Shown piece after piece: positions 15,324-25,042 of a stretch of 64,000 nucleotides of DNA. Numbering within the stretch: position 1 is the stretch's first letter; each line of letters starts with the position of its first letter. This DNA is from Roseovarius pelagicus (GTDB taxonomy: Bacteria > Pseudomonadota > Alphaproteobacteria > Rhodobacterales > Rhodobacteraceae). The notes under the pieces are model-generated. The model was not told where the DNA came from. It was given only the letters and a program-made list of their open reading frames with translations, and searched no databases. The position numbers were made by a program, and so were the translations under genes. The stretch is from NCBI RefSeq assembly GCF_025639885.1, contig NZ_CP106738.1, positions 3,782,001-3,846,000 of the forward strand, in the 5' to 3' direction.

Positions 15324-18300
15324 AGATGATGGCGAAACGGTCACGATGCTTGGCGCCGCAGCCGGAATCCTTGGTGGGACGGGGCTGCTGGGCGCCGCCG
15401 GAGCCGGAGCTGCAGTTATCGCGGCCACACAGGTGGTCGGCGCGGGCGATGACACCCCGGCGCGGATCGAACCCAGTATTGATCAGGATACCGATATTTC
15501 TATTGGTGGCGACGACGGGGGTGACGGCAGCATCACAATCTCGGGCAAGGCACAGCCCGGTTCTGATGTCGCAGTGACAATTGGCGACAAGACTGTTGAG
15601 ACTCAGGCTGGTCCGGATGGCAATTGGAATGTCGTTTTTCAGGGTGATACCTTTCCATCGGACGGCGATCACACCGTCACCGTCGTGGTGACGGAGCCGG
15701 GTGGCACCAAATCCGATCTGACCGGCCCTGTCGTGGCCATCGACACCACGCCCCCGGCGACGGACGTGACCGAAGGCACCGTCACCACCGGCGATATCAC
15801 CAATGCCGCCGAATACGACGCGGGTGTTCAGGTTTCCGGCACGGGCGAGGCTGGATCGATTGTATCCGTTACCATTCAGGAGGTTATCCGCGAAACCGTC
15901 GTGACCGAGAGTGGCAATTGGACGGTCACTTTTGAGAAAGGCACTCTGGCAGAGGGCGAATACGATTCCGAAGTGACCGTTGTGGCGCGCGATGCGGCGG
16001 GCAACAGCACCACCATCACGGATACCATCCGGATCGACACAGTGGCCAATGATGTCACGATTTCAACAGCGACGATCGAAGGCGATGGTGTCGTCAATGG
16101 CACCGAAATGGCTGGTGGGCTGGATGTGACTGGCACTGCAACGCCGGGTGCCGAAATTGTCGTGACTGTCGAAGGTGTCGAACGGACCGTCGTGGCCAAT
16201 GCAGGTGGCGAATGGGTCGCGACATACGCGGCGGGCAGCTTGCCGAATGGCACTTACGATGCGGCTATCACCGCCACGACCACCGATGTGGCGGGAAATG
16301 TGAACAGCACTACCGGCACGATCCGGGTCGATACTTCGGTTGAAAATTTCAGCATCACCAGCCAGTCCGGCGGGGCCGACGGCGTCATCAACGCTGCCGA
16401 GGCGCAGGCAGGATTGACCGTAACGGGCACCAGTGAGCCGGGCAGCACCGTGACGGTAGAACTGGGGGGCGCAATCGTAAATGCGGTTGTGGGAGCTGAT
16501 GGGTCCTGGGCCGCCACGTTCAATGCCGGACAGATCGCGGCGGGCACCTATACTGCCGATATGGTGGCAACAGCCACTGACGCAGCGGGCAATATCAGCA
16601 CTCTGACTAATGCTGTGAATGTCGATACGGACGCAGGCGCGCTGAGCATAAATACCGCCGCAGTGGGCGGCGATGGCACAGTGAACGCGGCTGAAACGGC
16701 CGCCGGAGTAAGCGTCACTGGTACGGCTGATCCGGGCGCAACGGTTGTTGTGTCCCTCGCAGGGGTCGAGCGGACAGTAATCGCGGGCGCGGGTGGCACA
16801 TGGACGGCGATTTACGCGCCCGGCAGCCTGCCGGATGGCCAATATGATGCCCCGGTGACGGCCACCACGTCCGACAGCGCCGGTAACAGCACGACGACGT
16901 CCGGCACCATTCAGGTCGACACATTCGTTGAGAACTTTGCCGTGACCAGTCAGGCGGGTGGCGCGGATGGCGTTCTCAATGCCGCCGAAGCAACCTCTGG
17001 TCTGACGGTCAGCGGCACCGGTGAGCCGGGGTCGAGCGTTTCGGTACAACTGGGCGGCGTTACCGTACAGGCGGTCGTTGCGGCGAATGGATCGTGGACC
17101 GCGGGCTTTGCCGCAGGTCAGATCGCGCAGGGCACCTATGTGACGGATCTGGTGGCGACCGCTACAGATGCCGCAGGCAACGTCAGCACGCGCACCAGCC
17201 AGGTGCAGGTTGATACCGAGGCAGGCACGCTGACGCTGAACACCGCGCAGATCGGTGGGGATGGCACAATCAATGCCGCCGAAGCACAAGCCGGTGTGGT
17301 GGTCAGCGGCACTGCCAATCCGGGCGCGACTGTCACGGTCACGTTGGATGGCGTCGCACATCAGGCTGTCGCGGGTGCCAATGGGGTCTGGCAAACCACT
17401 TATGCCCAACATGAAATCATTGCCGGCGTGCATGATCCACAGGTCACAGCAACGATCACTGATGCGGCGGGCAACACTGCCAGCGTCGATGGCACGGTAC
17501 ATGTCGATACTCGGGTGGACAATTTGAACCTGACGCCACCACGGATCGGCGTTGCTGCGGACGGCCAGGATCTGATCAACAACGCGATCGCTTCGGCTGG
17601 GTTCGACATCACCGGCACAGTCGAGCCGGGATCAACCGTCGTAGTGACAATCGCAGGCGTGCCGCAGCAGGCGGTCGTGGATGCAAACGGTAACTGGACA
17701 GCGCATTTCCCCCCCGGGTCCATTCCGCCGGGTGAATATGATGCACCACTGTCCGTCGATGTGACCGATGCTGCGGGCAATACATCCAGCATCAACGACA
17801 CCGTGCGCGTGGATACGCTAGTCAATCAACTGGAGCGAGCCGGTGCGATTGAGACCGACAATGTTGTGAATGCGGCAGAGGCGCTGGATGGCGTCACCTT
17901 GACGGGGACGGTAGAGCCGGGATCGACCGTGCAACTGACAGTTCTGGGCAAAACCTATAATGCGGTTGTTGATGCAGCAGGGAATTGGTCGGTAGATATC
18001 CCGGCGGGTGATATTCCGCAGGTCGAACAGGATTTCGCCATGGTCATTACCGCGACAGACAACGCGGGCAATGTAACCACGGTGAACGACACACTGAGCA
18101 TAGACACAGTCGTCCCGGATCAACCTGATATCGTCGGGTATTTCCGTGAGGGTGGCGGGTATCGCTCGGTCACACTGGACACTCCGGATGACCCGGTCAC
18201 GATCCACCAGATCGACGGGGGTGGCAATGTGAACGAACTGTCACTGCATGCCTCTGCTGATCCGTTCCTTGGCGAGACGGATTATCACTTTCTCGATGGT

Positions 18301-18696
18301 GCGGGCGCACCGACGCGCATCCCGGACGGGTCGCAACTGATTGTCACCAGTTCAGATGCGGCAGGCAACGCATCCAGTACCTTTGTGGTGCTCGATGAAA
18401 CAGACACGGCAGTGGTGAATGTAAGCAATGCGAACCTTGCGAACTTCCAGATCGAGACGATCGACCTGCGGTTCGGCGATCAGAGCGACCTGACCCTGAC
18501 CGATGCCCAGATTCGCGGGCTGTCGGATAGCACGGATACCGTGGTCGTGCATGGCGGGGCCGATGACAAGCTGACCATCGCGGGCGGGCAACAGACCGGC
18601 CAGACCCAAGTGGATGGTCAGACCCATGACATCTACACGCTGGGCAACAACGGTGCGACCATCGTGGTCGACGATGACATCAACGTAATCACCTGA
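15289..18696 (+). CDS. Large Ig-like repeat adhesin, type I secretion substrate (main part)
   Basis: A readable frame of 1135 residues, probably the body of the adhesin whose prefix domain lies just upstream in another frame. After an Ala/Gly-rich hydrophobic stretch it has about nine Ig-like units of about 98 residues. They share V.GT..PG..V.V, .G.W...F..G....G.Y, ..ATD.AGN.S and .VDT. From about residue 970 a non-repeat region leads to a C-terminus rich in Asp, Val and Ile that may be the secretion signal. Such proteins are exported by LapB/LapC/TolC systems and mediate surface attachment and biofilm. The three secretion genes follow immediately, starting ten bases after its stop. The TTG at 15289 is formal only. 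Confidence 0.82.
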   Translation: MGAVKSPASRSEDDGETVTMLGAAAGILGGTGLLGAAGAGAAVIAATQVVGAGDDTPARIEPSIDQDTDISIGGDDGGDGSITISGKAQPGSDVAVTIGDKTVETQAGPDGNWNVVFQGDTFPSDGDHTVTVVVTEPGGTKSDLTGPVVAIDTTPPATDVTEGTVTTGDITNAAEYDAGVQVSGTGEAGSIVSVTIQEVIRETVVTESGNWTVTFEKGTLAEGEYDSEVTVVARDAAGNSTTITDTIRIDTVANDVTISTATIEGDGVVNGTEMAGGLDVTGTATPGAEIVVTVEGVERTVVANAGGEWVATYAAGSLPNGTYDAAITATTTDVAGNVNSTTGTIRVDTSVENFSITSQSGGADGVINAAEAQAGLTVTGTSEPGSTVTVELGGAIVNAVVGADGSWAATFNAGQIAAGTYTADMVATATDAAGNISTLTNAVNVDTDAGALSINTAAVGGDGTVNAAETAAGVSVTGTADPGATVVVSLAGVERTVIAGAGGTWTAIYAPGSLPDGQYDAPVTATTSDSAGNSTTTSGTIQVDTFVENFAVTSQAGGADGVLNAAEATSGLTVSGTGEPGSSVSVQLGGVTVQAVVAANGSWTAGFAAGQIAQGTYVTDLVATATDAAGNVSTRTSQVQVDTEAGTLTLNTAQIGGDGTINAAEAQAGVVVSGTANPGATVTVTLDGVAHQAVAGANGVWQTTYAQHEIIAGVHDPQVTATITDAAGNTASVDGTVHVDTRVDNLNLTPPRIGVAADGQDLINNAIASAGFDITGTVEPGSTVVVTIAGVPQQAVVDANGNWTAHFPPGSIPPGEYDAPLSVDVTDAAGNTSSINDTVRVDTLVNQLERAGAIETDNVVNAAEALDGVTLTGTVEPGSTVQLTVLGKTYNAVVDAAGNWSVDIPAGDIPQVEQDFAMVITATDNAGNVTTVNDTLSIDTVVPDQPDIVGYFREGGGYRSVTLDTPDDPVTIHQIDGGGNVNELSLHASADPFLGETDYHFLDGAGAPTRIPDGSQLIVTSSDAAGNASSTFVVLDETDTAVVNVSNANLANFQIETIDLRFGDQSDLTLTDAQIRGLSDSTDTVVVHGGADDKLTIAGGQQTGQTQVDGQTHDIYTLGNNGATIVVDDDINVIT

Positions 18697-18706
18697 CGGA
18701 GGTAAC

Positions 18707-20092
18707 ATGCGCGCGCGGTCGGAATCGCGCGCGCCAAGACGGACAAATAACAAGCTACCGGGTACAGGGGCGAAAAATATGGGGCAGAGGTACGGATCGG
18801 GACGGGGGGCCATGTTGGCCACGGCGGCGATGATCTTGAGTGGGTGCATGATGCAGAGCGGCGCGGACGAAGATGCGCCGGTTACGCGGTTCAAATCCAA
18901 TACTGACGGCGCGCCGATGACAGCGCGCGACAAAGAAGCGGCGACTTCGCCGATTATCACCGCGCTTCAGGCGCGGCGTAGCGTGCTGCCGGACGGCAGC
19001 AGCTTTGATCAGGTGGCAAGTGCGGTTCTGGCCGCCAATAGCCGCACTGCCGAGGCCGACCTGCGCGCGGCACGCCTGCGTGCCGAGGCCGCGTCGAGAA
19101 ACTGGCTTCCCAAGATCGGGCCAAACATCAGTCTGACAAGCCTTTCTGAAGTCGTGGCCAATTTGATCGTTGAGCAGGTCTTGTTTGACCACGGACGGCT
19201 CAAGGCCGAGCGTGCGTTTGCCAAGGCTGATGTCGAAGTCGCCGCCGTCGGGCTGGCCGATGACACCAATGAACGGGTATACACTGCACTGAAGCTGTAT
19301 CTGGCGGCCGTGGAGGCGCGCGAACGCGTCGCGCTGGACGCTCGTACGCTCAAGGATATGGGCCAATTTGAATGGGTCATGGTCGAACGGGTGAAGGGTG
19401 GCGTCTCAGATCGGTCTGATCTGGCAGTGCTCCGCCAGAAGCTGGGTGAAATCCGGTCCGACATGGCCGCCAGTCGCGAAGCCGCAGATATCGCGTTGGC
19501 TGAACTGAGCGCGATGTCCGCCGTTCCGATCACCAGCGTCTCGGGACTGAGCGATCTGCGCGTCAAACCGGAAGATGCCAAACCGCTGTCGGTTCTGCGT
19601 GCCGAAGCAGAGCGGGATCGGTCCATCGCGCAAGCCAAAGTCAATCGCGCGGGGCTGCTGCCCGGTGTGACGGCCAGTGGTACCATCGGCGACACCACCG
19701 ATGGCGGCATCAATGTGGGCGGTGACCTGCTGGGTTTGGGGACCGGGGCCAGCCTAAAGGCTATAGAGAGCGAGAAGGACGCCGCCAATCGCAGGGTCGG
19801 GCAGGCGCAAGAAGACGCGGATCGCCAACTGCGTCGCTTGGGGCAGAGGCAGGGTGCCATCGCGCGACAAGTCACAGAAGCCAGCGCGCTGACCGCGCAA
19901 GCTCGGTCGAACCTTGATCTCTTTCAGGAGCAATACGAAGCCGGACAGCGACAAGTCATGGATGTAGTCGGTGTGTACGAGACATTCGCGACTCGTGAAA
20001 CCGCAGCCGTGGGACTTAAATACGAACTCAGCCGCACCCGTCTCGAAATTGCCCGCCTGTTGGGACTGCTCGCAGACGGGAGCGCGATTTGA
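18707..20092 (+). CDS. TolC/LapE-like outer-membrane efflux protein of the type I system
   Basis: A 461-residue TolC-family protein. It has two long-helix repeats with the coiled-coil character of outer-membrane factors, for example AVLAANSRTAEADLRAARLRAEAASR and the ALTAQARSNLDLFQEQYEAGQR region. A lipobox-like ILSGC at about residue 47 suggests an acylated N-terminus after a long N-region. The start at 18707 is fixed by a strong GGAGG four bases away; a shorter start at 18779 would give a more normal signal length but has a poor site. It would form the outer channel for the adhesin, together with the ABC transporter whose start overlaps its stop. Confidence 0.85.
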   Translation: MRARSESRAPRRTNNKLPGTGAKNMGQRYGSGRGAMLATAAMILSGCMMQSGADEDAPVTRFKSNTDGAPMTARDKEAATSPIITALQARRSVLPDGSSFDQVASAVLAANSRTAEADLRAARLRAEAASRNWLPKIGPNISLTSLSEVVANLIVEQVLFDHGRLKAERAFAKADVEVAAVGLADDTNERVYTALKLYLAAVEARERVALDARTLKDMGQFEWVMVERVKGGVSDRSDLAVLRQKLGEIRSDMAASREAADIALAELSAMSAVPITSVSGLSDLRVKPEDAKPLSVLRAEAERDRSIAQAKVNRAGLLPGVTASGTIGDTTDGGINVGGDLLGLGTGASLKAIESEKDAANRRVGQAQEDADRQLRRLGQRQGAIARQVTEASALTAQARSNLDLFQEQYEAGQRQVMDVVGVYETFATRETAAVGLKYELSRTRLEIARLLGLLADGSAI

Positions 20093-22323
20093 CGCAACCT
20101 CCTGTGACACTCACCATCACCGGAGGGACTGGCGCGCGTGTGGATGCCGCGTCGAATGCCGATGCTCCGCCGAGCGCGTCTGCCTCACGGTTCAGCAAAC
20201 GTGCCGAGGCGCGTGCTGATCTGGCGGCGACCTATGCTGCATTGCTGGGCGCCGACGTCATGGCGCGTGATATTCTGGAGGCGATGACTGCCAGCGATGT
20301 GCGTGGCGGGCGCGACCATGCGGACCAAATCCAGCCACAGGCGCTGGCGGATGGCTTGGCCGATTGTGGTCTGCTGACCGAAGTGCTGAGCGTGCCGCAT
20401 ATGATCGGCGATCACTGGCCAGCGCTGGCGCAGATGACCAGCGGCCAGTTTGTTCTGGTGCTAAAACAGCTCCGGGGTGATCTTCAGATTTACGACGCAA
20501 CATGCGTGGATAACCGCGCTGAAGTGGCGTTGGATGAGTTCGAGCCGTATTTCACCGGGATCATCGTCCGGGCAGAGGCACCGGTCCACGCGATTTCCAA
20601 GGCTCATGTCGCGCCTCAAGCAGCCCCCCATTGGTTTTGGGGCGAGTTTCGCAATTACCGCCGCCATTTCGCCGAGGTGGCGTTGGGGTCGTTCGTCGGC
20701 AACCTGTTGGCGGTGGCTGTCGCGCTCTTTAGCCTGCAGGTATATGACCGGGTGATCCCGCATCAGTCCAAGGCGACGCTGTGGGTTCTGGCGGCGGGGG
20801 TAGCGCTGGCAATCGTGATGGAGGCGTTTCTGAAGATCGCACGCGCGCGCCTGATGGACGGGGCCGGACGGCAGATCGAGGTCAAGATACAAGGACTGTT
20901 GATGGACCGATTGCTGGGCATGCGATCGGCTGCCGCCAGCCGCTCGCCCAGCAGTCTGTTCAGTGCGATGCGCGAGTTTGGCTCGGTACGAGAATTCTTT
21001 ACCGCGACCACGATCGGGACGCTGGCAGATATCCCGTTCCTGTTCGTCTTCTTGCTGCTGGTTGCGTCGATTGCGGGCAACGTCGTCTGGGTACTGGTGT
21101 TAGGGGCTGTGGTCATGGTCGTGCCGGGCTTTTTCCTGCAAAAGCGGATGATCCGGCTGACACAGGAAACCCAAGGGGCAGGAGCCAAAGCCTCGCGGCT
21201 GTTGCATGAAACGGTGTTTGAACTGGATACGGTCAAGACCCAGCGCGCCGAGGACCGGTTTCGCCGCCTCTGGGCCGAGTTGACGACGCTGAGCGCGCTG
21301 AAGTCCAGCGATCAGCGCAAACTGGCCTCGGCTTTGACATTCTGGGCGCAGGGCGTACAGCAGGCAACCTATGTGACCGCCATCGTCACCTGTACCTATC
21401 TGGTTTTTGCCGGACAGTTCACGGTCGGGTCGATCATTGCCGTCAGCATCCTGACCAGCCGGACATTGGCACCGCTGTCGCAACTGGCGGGAACCATGGC
21501 GCGCTGGAGCAATGTCAAATCCGCGCTCGACGGACTGGAGGTCATTGCCGAGGCAGAACAGGACACATTGCCCGATCGCAGCTATCTGCGGCGTGACACG
21601 CTGGAAGGCGGGTTTTCACTGCATGAAGTGCAGTTTTGCTATGACGAGAATTCTGCACCGACTCTGGATATTCCGGCGGTGGCATTGCAATCAGGTCAGG
21701 CCGTGGCGGTCTTGGGTACAAACGGTTCGGGTAAATCGACATTGCTGCGGCTGCTGTCGGGTCTTTATGCACCCGATCGGGGCAGGGTGATGATTGACGG
21801 CACGGACATGAGCCAGATTGATCCGCGTGATTTGCGCCGGTTAATCGGATATCTGGGGCAGGACGTACGGCTGTTCACCGGCACTTTACGGGAAAACCTG
21901 AACCTGAATCTGCTGGAACGCGACGATGGCAGATTAATGCGGGCCTTGGATTTTGCCGGGTTGGGCCCGTTTGTCCGGGCACACCCCAAGGGGCTGGATC
22001 TGGAGATACTCGATGGTGGCCAAGGGTTGAGCCAAGGTCAGCGACAATCCATCGGATGGGCGCGGCTGTGGCTGCAGGACCCCAAGATCTGCCTTCTTGA
22101 TGAACCCACCGCAGCCTTGGATCAGACGCTGGAGCGCACCTTGGTCAGTCGGCTGGAAACGTGGCTACAGGGGCGCACGGCGATCATAGCGACCCATCGC
22201 ATGCCGATCCTGTCGCTAACCAGTCGTACGGTGATCCTGCAAAACGGGCGCATGGCTGTCGATGGCCCACGCGATCAGGTCTTGGCGCATCTGGCGCAGG
22301 CCGGTGCGCAGGGAGGCAACTGA
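20089..22323 (+). CDS. Type I secretion ABC transporter, LapB/HlyB-like
   Basis: The 744-residue inner-membrane ATPase energises export of the adhesin. Residues about 30-150 form a degenerate C39-peptidase-like domain with no catalytic Cys where one is expected. This domain type in LapB/HlyB binds substrate without cutting it. A six-helix ABC transmembrane domain follows (about 170-450). The nucleotide-binding domain has Walker A GTNGSGKST, signature LSQGQ and Walker B ICLLDEPTAALD. The start is a TTG whose bases overlap the TGA of the tolC-like gene, with GGGAG (20078-20082) in place, so the two genes are translationally coupled. Confidence 0.92.
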   Translation: MTQPPVTLTITGGTGARVDAASNADAPPSASASRFSKRAEARADLAATYAALLGADVMARDILEAMTASDVRGGRDHADQIQPQALADGLADCGLLTEVLSVPHMIGDHWPALAQMTSGQFVLVLKQLRGDLQIYDATCVDNRAEVALDEFEPYFTGIIVRAEAPVHAISKAHVAPQAAPHWFWGEFRNYRRHFAEVALGSFVGNLLAVAVALFSLQVYDRVIPHQSKATLWVLAAGVALAIVMEAFLKIARARLMDGAGRQIEVKIQGLLMDRLLGMRSAAASRSPSSLFSAMREFGSVREFFTATTIGTLADIPFLFVFLLLVASIAGNVVWVLVLGAVVMVVPGFFLQKRMIRLTQETQGAGAKASRLLHETVFELDTVKTQRAEDRFRRLWAELTTLSALKSSDQRKLASALTFWAQGVQQATYVTAIVTCTYLVFAGQFTVGSIIAVSILTSRTLAPLSQLAGTMARWSNVKSALDGLEVIAEAEQDTLPDRSYLRRDTLEGGFSLHEVQFCYDENSAPTLDIPAVALQSGQAVAVLGTNGSGKSTLLRLLSGLYAPDRGRVMIDGTDMSQIDPRDLRRLIGYLGQDVRLFTGTLRENLNLNLLERDDGRLMRALDFAGLGPFVRAHPKGLDLEILDGGQGLSQGQRQSIGWARLWLQDPKICLLDEPTAALDQTLERTLVSRLETWLQGRTAIIATHRMPILSLTSRTVILQNGRMAVDGPRDQVLAHLAQAGAQGGN

Positions 22324-22324
22324 G

Positions 22325-23512
22325 ATGGCGGTGAGCAGTACAAACCTTTCGGCGCAATTGGGGGACCGCCTGCGCGGACCCAGCCTGACCATTTGGCTAT
22401 GTGCCGCGACCGTCTGGCTGTTTATCCTATGGGCCGCCTTCGCCTGGCTGGACGAGATCGTGCGCGCTGATGGTGAATTTATTTCCAGTTCGCGCCCGCA
22501 GATTATCCAGAATCTGGAAGGCGGCATCCTGTCGGAGCTGCTGGTGCAGGAGGGTGATGTCGTACAACGCGGTGACGTTCTGGCGCGGCTGCATGGCACG
22601 CAGTTCAAATCATCGGTTGCAGACCTGCTTGATCAGATCAATGCACTGGAAATCCGACGTTTGCGGCTAGAGGCTGAGCTGGCAGGTCAGTTCGATTTTC
22701 AGGTGCCAACGGTCATGGCGGCGCGCACGCCAGAGATCGTCGAATCTGAACGCGCGCTGTTGTCTGCACGACAGGCTGATTTCGTGAAACGTAGTGAAGG
22801 TGCAAAGAGTGTCCTTGATCAGGCGGCCGAAGAACGACAGCTGCTAGAGAACATGCTGGCGCGCAAAATTGTTGCGCTGATCGAAGTGACCCGCGCGCGC
22901 AAGGCGCATGCGGATGCGCAAAAGCGGTATGACGAGATCGTGACCCAGACTGAACTGGATCGCGCGCAGGAATTTTCCGAGACGCTCAAAGAACTTGCGA
23001 CCCTCAAACAGAACCTTAAGGCCAGCCAGGACCAACTGAACCGCACAACGCTGGTGAGCCCGATGCGCGGGATTGTGAACAACCTCAGCGTCACGACCAT
23101 TGGCGGCGTGGTGCGCCCCGGCGAGGAGATCGCGTCGATCATTCCGCTTGACGAAGAACTCTTTGTCGAGGCGCGCGTACCGCCCGAAGACATCGCGGGC
23201 CTGCGTCATGGACAGGAGGCCACGATTAAGCTGACAGCCTATGATTACACCATCTACGGCACGCTCAAGGGTGTGGTCGATTTTATCTCGGCTGATACGT
23301 TCAAGGAAGAGCGCGCGCGGGAGGCAGACAAGAATCCGCATTACCGCGTGACGTTACGGGTGGATATGACGGCACTGACTCCGCGTCAGGCCAGCATCGA
23401 AATGCGTCCGGGCATGCAGGCGCAGGTGGAGTTGCACACAGGGCAGAAAACGGTTCTGCAATACCTTCTCAAACCGCTCTACAAATCACAGGAAGCATTC
23501 CGCGAACCATAG
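22325..23512 (+). CDS. Type I secretion membrane fusion protein, LapC/HlyD-like
   Basis: A periplasmic adaptor of 395 residues linking the ABC transporter to the outer-membrane channel. One membrane helix lies at about residues 20-42. A biotinyl-lipoyl half (QIIQNLEGGILSELLVQEGDVV) is followed by long coiled-coil helices (LDQAAEERQLLENM... and ELATLKQNLKASQDQLN) and the second lipoyl half and beta-barrel (TLVSPMRGIVNNLSVTTIGG). The C-terminal GMQAQVELHTGQKTVLQYLLKPL is typical of HlyD. The ATG has GGGAGG eight bases upstream and lies two bases after the transporter stop. It is the last gene of the adhesin operon. Confidence 0.92.
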   Translation: MAVSSTNLSAQLGDRLRGPSLTIWLCAATVWLFILWAAFAWLDEIVRADGEFISSSRPQIIQNLEGGILSELLVQEGDVVQRGDVLARLHGTQFKSSVADLLDQINALEIRRLRLEAELAGQFDFQVPTVMAARTPEIVESERALLSARQADFVKRSEGAKSVLDQAAEERQLLENMLARKIVALIEVTRARKAHADAQKRYDEIVTQTELDRAQEFSETLKELATLKQNLKASQDQLNRTTLVSPMRGIVNNLSVTTIGGVVRPGEEIASIIPLDEELFVEARVPPEDIAGLRHGQEATIKLTAYDYTIYGTLKGVVDFISADTFKEERAREADKNPHYRVTLRVDMTALTPRQASIEMRPGMQAQVELHTGQKTVLQYLLKPLYKSQEAFREP

Positions 23513-23570
23513 AGTTCATAAAATCGGTCGAGTTTTACAGGTTAAGATTTTTCGCGACTAGTTTGCGATT

Positions 23571-24008
23571 TTAGACATCGAGCCAAATCGTTACCGGGCC
23601 ATCGTTGGTCAGGCTAACCTGCATATCCGCGCCGAATTTTCCAGTCTCGCAGGGAACGCCCTCTGCGCGCAGACTTTCGGTGAATAGCTGGTATAGCCGG
23701 TTGCCCTCGCTCGGTGGGGCGGCTTGGGAAAATCCGGGGCGATTGCCGCGCGAGGTATCTGCCGCCAATGTAAACTGACTGACCACCAGAGCCGTGCCTG
23801 CAATGTCGCGGACAGAGCGGTTCATTTTGCCTTCTGGGTCTGTGAATATTCGCAGTTTGGCGATCTTGGCTGCCATCGTGACGGCCGCCGTGTCATCGTC
23901 GTCCTGCATGGCGCAAATCAGGATCAGCAGACCGGGACCGGTTTCGCCAATGAGATGACCGTCCACATGGACGCGGGCTTGGGTCACACGTTGTATCAGA
24001 GCGCGCAT
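23571..24008 (-). CDS. dtd: D-aminoacyl-tRNA deacylase Dtd
   Basis: A chiral proofreading enzyme that removes D-amino acids (and glycine) from mischarged tRNAs. It has the family length of 145 residues. It begins [17 protein letters not shown] and has the [17 protein letters not shown] motif and the C-terminal GPVTIWLD, which carries the Gly-Pro used in substrate selection. It is transcribed away from the adhesin operon and precedes the DMT transporter on the same strand order, with a 57-base gap. Confidence 0.95.
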   Translation of the reverse strand: MRALIQRVTQARVHVDGHLIGETGPGLLILICAMQDDDDTAAVTMAAKIAKLRIFTDPEGKMNRSVRDIAGTALVVSQFTLAADTSRGNRPGFSQAAPPSEGNRLYQLFTESLRAEGVPCETGKFGADMQVSLTNDGPVTIWLDV

Positions 24009-24065
24009 TCGCTTGTCCTCTCGGTGTTTTTCCCTTGATGCGCCGACGTGCGAGCGGGCGCAAGG

Positions 24066-24968
24066 CTATCTTCGGAACACTTGCAAAGCCCGCCCGTCGG
24101 TCACCAGAATCCCGAGCGCAATCACACCAAAGCCTGCCATGGCAGTTGGGCCTAGGGTTTCGTTCAGGAACGCGCTGCCCAGACCGATGGCAAAGGGTGG
24201 TATCAACAAGGTGACGAGCATCAGGTTCGCGGCCCCGGCACGGGTCAGAATAGCGAAATACAGCATATAGGCGATGGCTGTGGACAGGATAGAAAGCCCC
24301 AGTAGTGCGGCCCATGTGCCACCCGACAGCGACAACTGCGGCGTGCCGTCCACGCATAGGGCAACTGGGGCCATGACGACGGCACTTCCCATAAGCATTC
24401 CCAGTGCGTTCATCTGGGGTGACTGGCCACGCAGGTGCATCTTGGCCCAGACACCAGCCAGTGAGTAACACAACGCCGCCCCAAGAATTGCCAGTTGCGC
24501 AAGGTTACGCAGATCAAGCCCGCCCAGCGTTTCTGGTCCCATGACGATGGCCACGCCGACCAATCCGAGCAGCGCGCCTATTACCTTGCGTGGGGTCAGA
24601 CGCTCATCCGCCAGCAGCAGTCCGGCGACAACTGCGCCAAACACGGCGGTAGTGCCGTTGAGGATCGAGGCAAGGCCGCTTTCGATTTGGGTCTGACCCC
24701 AAAAAATTAGCGAAAAGGGCAGCGCGTTATTAAGTGTCCCCATCACGACATAAGCCCCCCAGACCCGCGGGCTGCGGGGCAGGCTCTGGCCTTGCCACCA
24801 GATCACGATAGCAAGAACCGGTATCGCCCAGACAACGCGATGTAGGGTGATGGTCAGCGGCGGCACTTCGCGCAAGACAAGCTCGGCAAAGAAGAATGAC
24901 CCGCCCCAGACGGCAGCAAGGGCCAGCAACATTACAGTGGCAGCGGGTGTGAGAGAAGCTTGGGTCAT
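24066..24968 (-). CDS. DMT-superfamily (EamA) transporter
   Basis: About 300 residues forming ten hydrophobic segments in two EamA repeats, with the Gly-rich AAVWGGSFFFAEL at the first helix and ILNGTTAVFGAVVAGLLLADERLT in the fourth. Members export amino acids, purines or other metabolites across the inner membrane; the substrate cannot be told from sequence. The start was placed at MTQASLTPA (24968), because the upstream frame has a charged leader that would not fit a membrane protein. Confidence 0.85.
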   Translation of the reverse strand: MTQASLTPAATVMLLALAAVWGGSFFFAELVLREVPPLTITLHRVVWAIPVLAIVIWWQGQSLPRSPRVWGAYVVMGTLNNALPFSLIFWGQTQIESGLASILNGTTAVFGAVVAGLLLADERLTPRKVIGALLGLVGVAIVMGPETLGGLDLRNLAQLAILGAALCYSLAGVWAKMHLRGQSPQMNALGMLMGSAVVMAPVALCVDGTPQLSLSGGTWAALLGLSILSTAIAYMLYFAILTRAGAANLMLVTLLIPPFAIGLGSAFLNETLGPTAMAGFGVIALGILVTDGRALQVFRR

Positions 24969-25042
24969 ATGGGCATCTAGAACCGGCCGACCCATGCAGG
25001 CGACCCGTTTCTTGCGCAAGACGCTACACGGTTTTACAAATC

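Noticed and set aside
15311..15330. Programmed +1 frameshift like that of release factor 2 at the adhesin break
   Set aside because: The stop is TGA, but the slip codon is ATC and there is no Shine-Dalgarno-like stimulator just upstream. A simple one-base insertion explains it better, given two similar cases in the window.
15541..18130. Regular repeats that might suggest a CRISPR array
   Set aside because: The repeats are about 290 bases long, diverged and in frame with protein units. No short identical repeats with unique spacers occur anywhere in the window.
15876..18207. Reverse-strand frames of up to 479 codons inside the adhesin gene
   Set aside because: The forward frame shows clear Ig-like repeats. 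The reverse frames are low-complexity shadows of the same repeats.
18885..18900. GGTTCAAATCC as a tRNA T-loop
   Set aside because: It lies within the TolC-like coding frame, and no acceptor, D or anticodon arms surround it.
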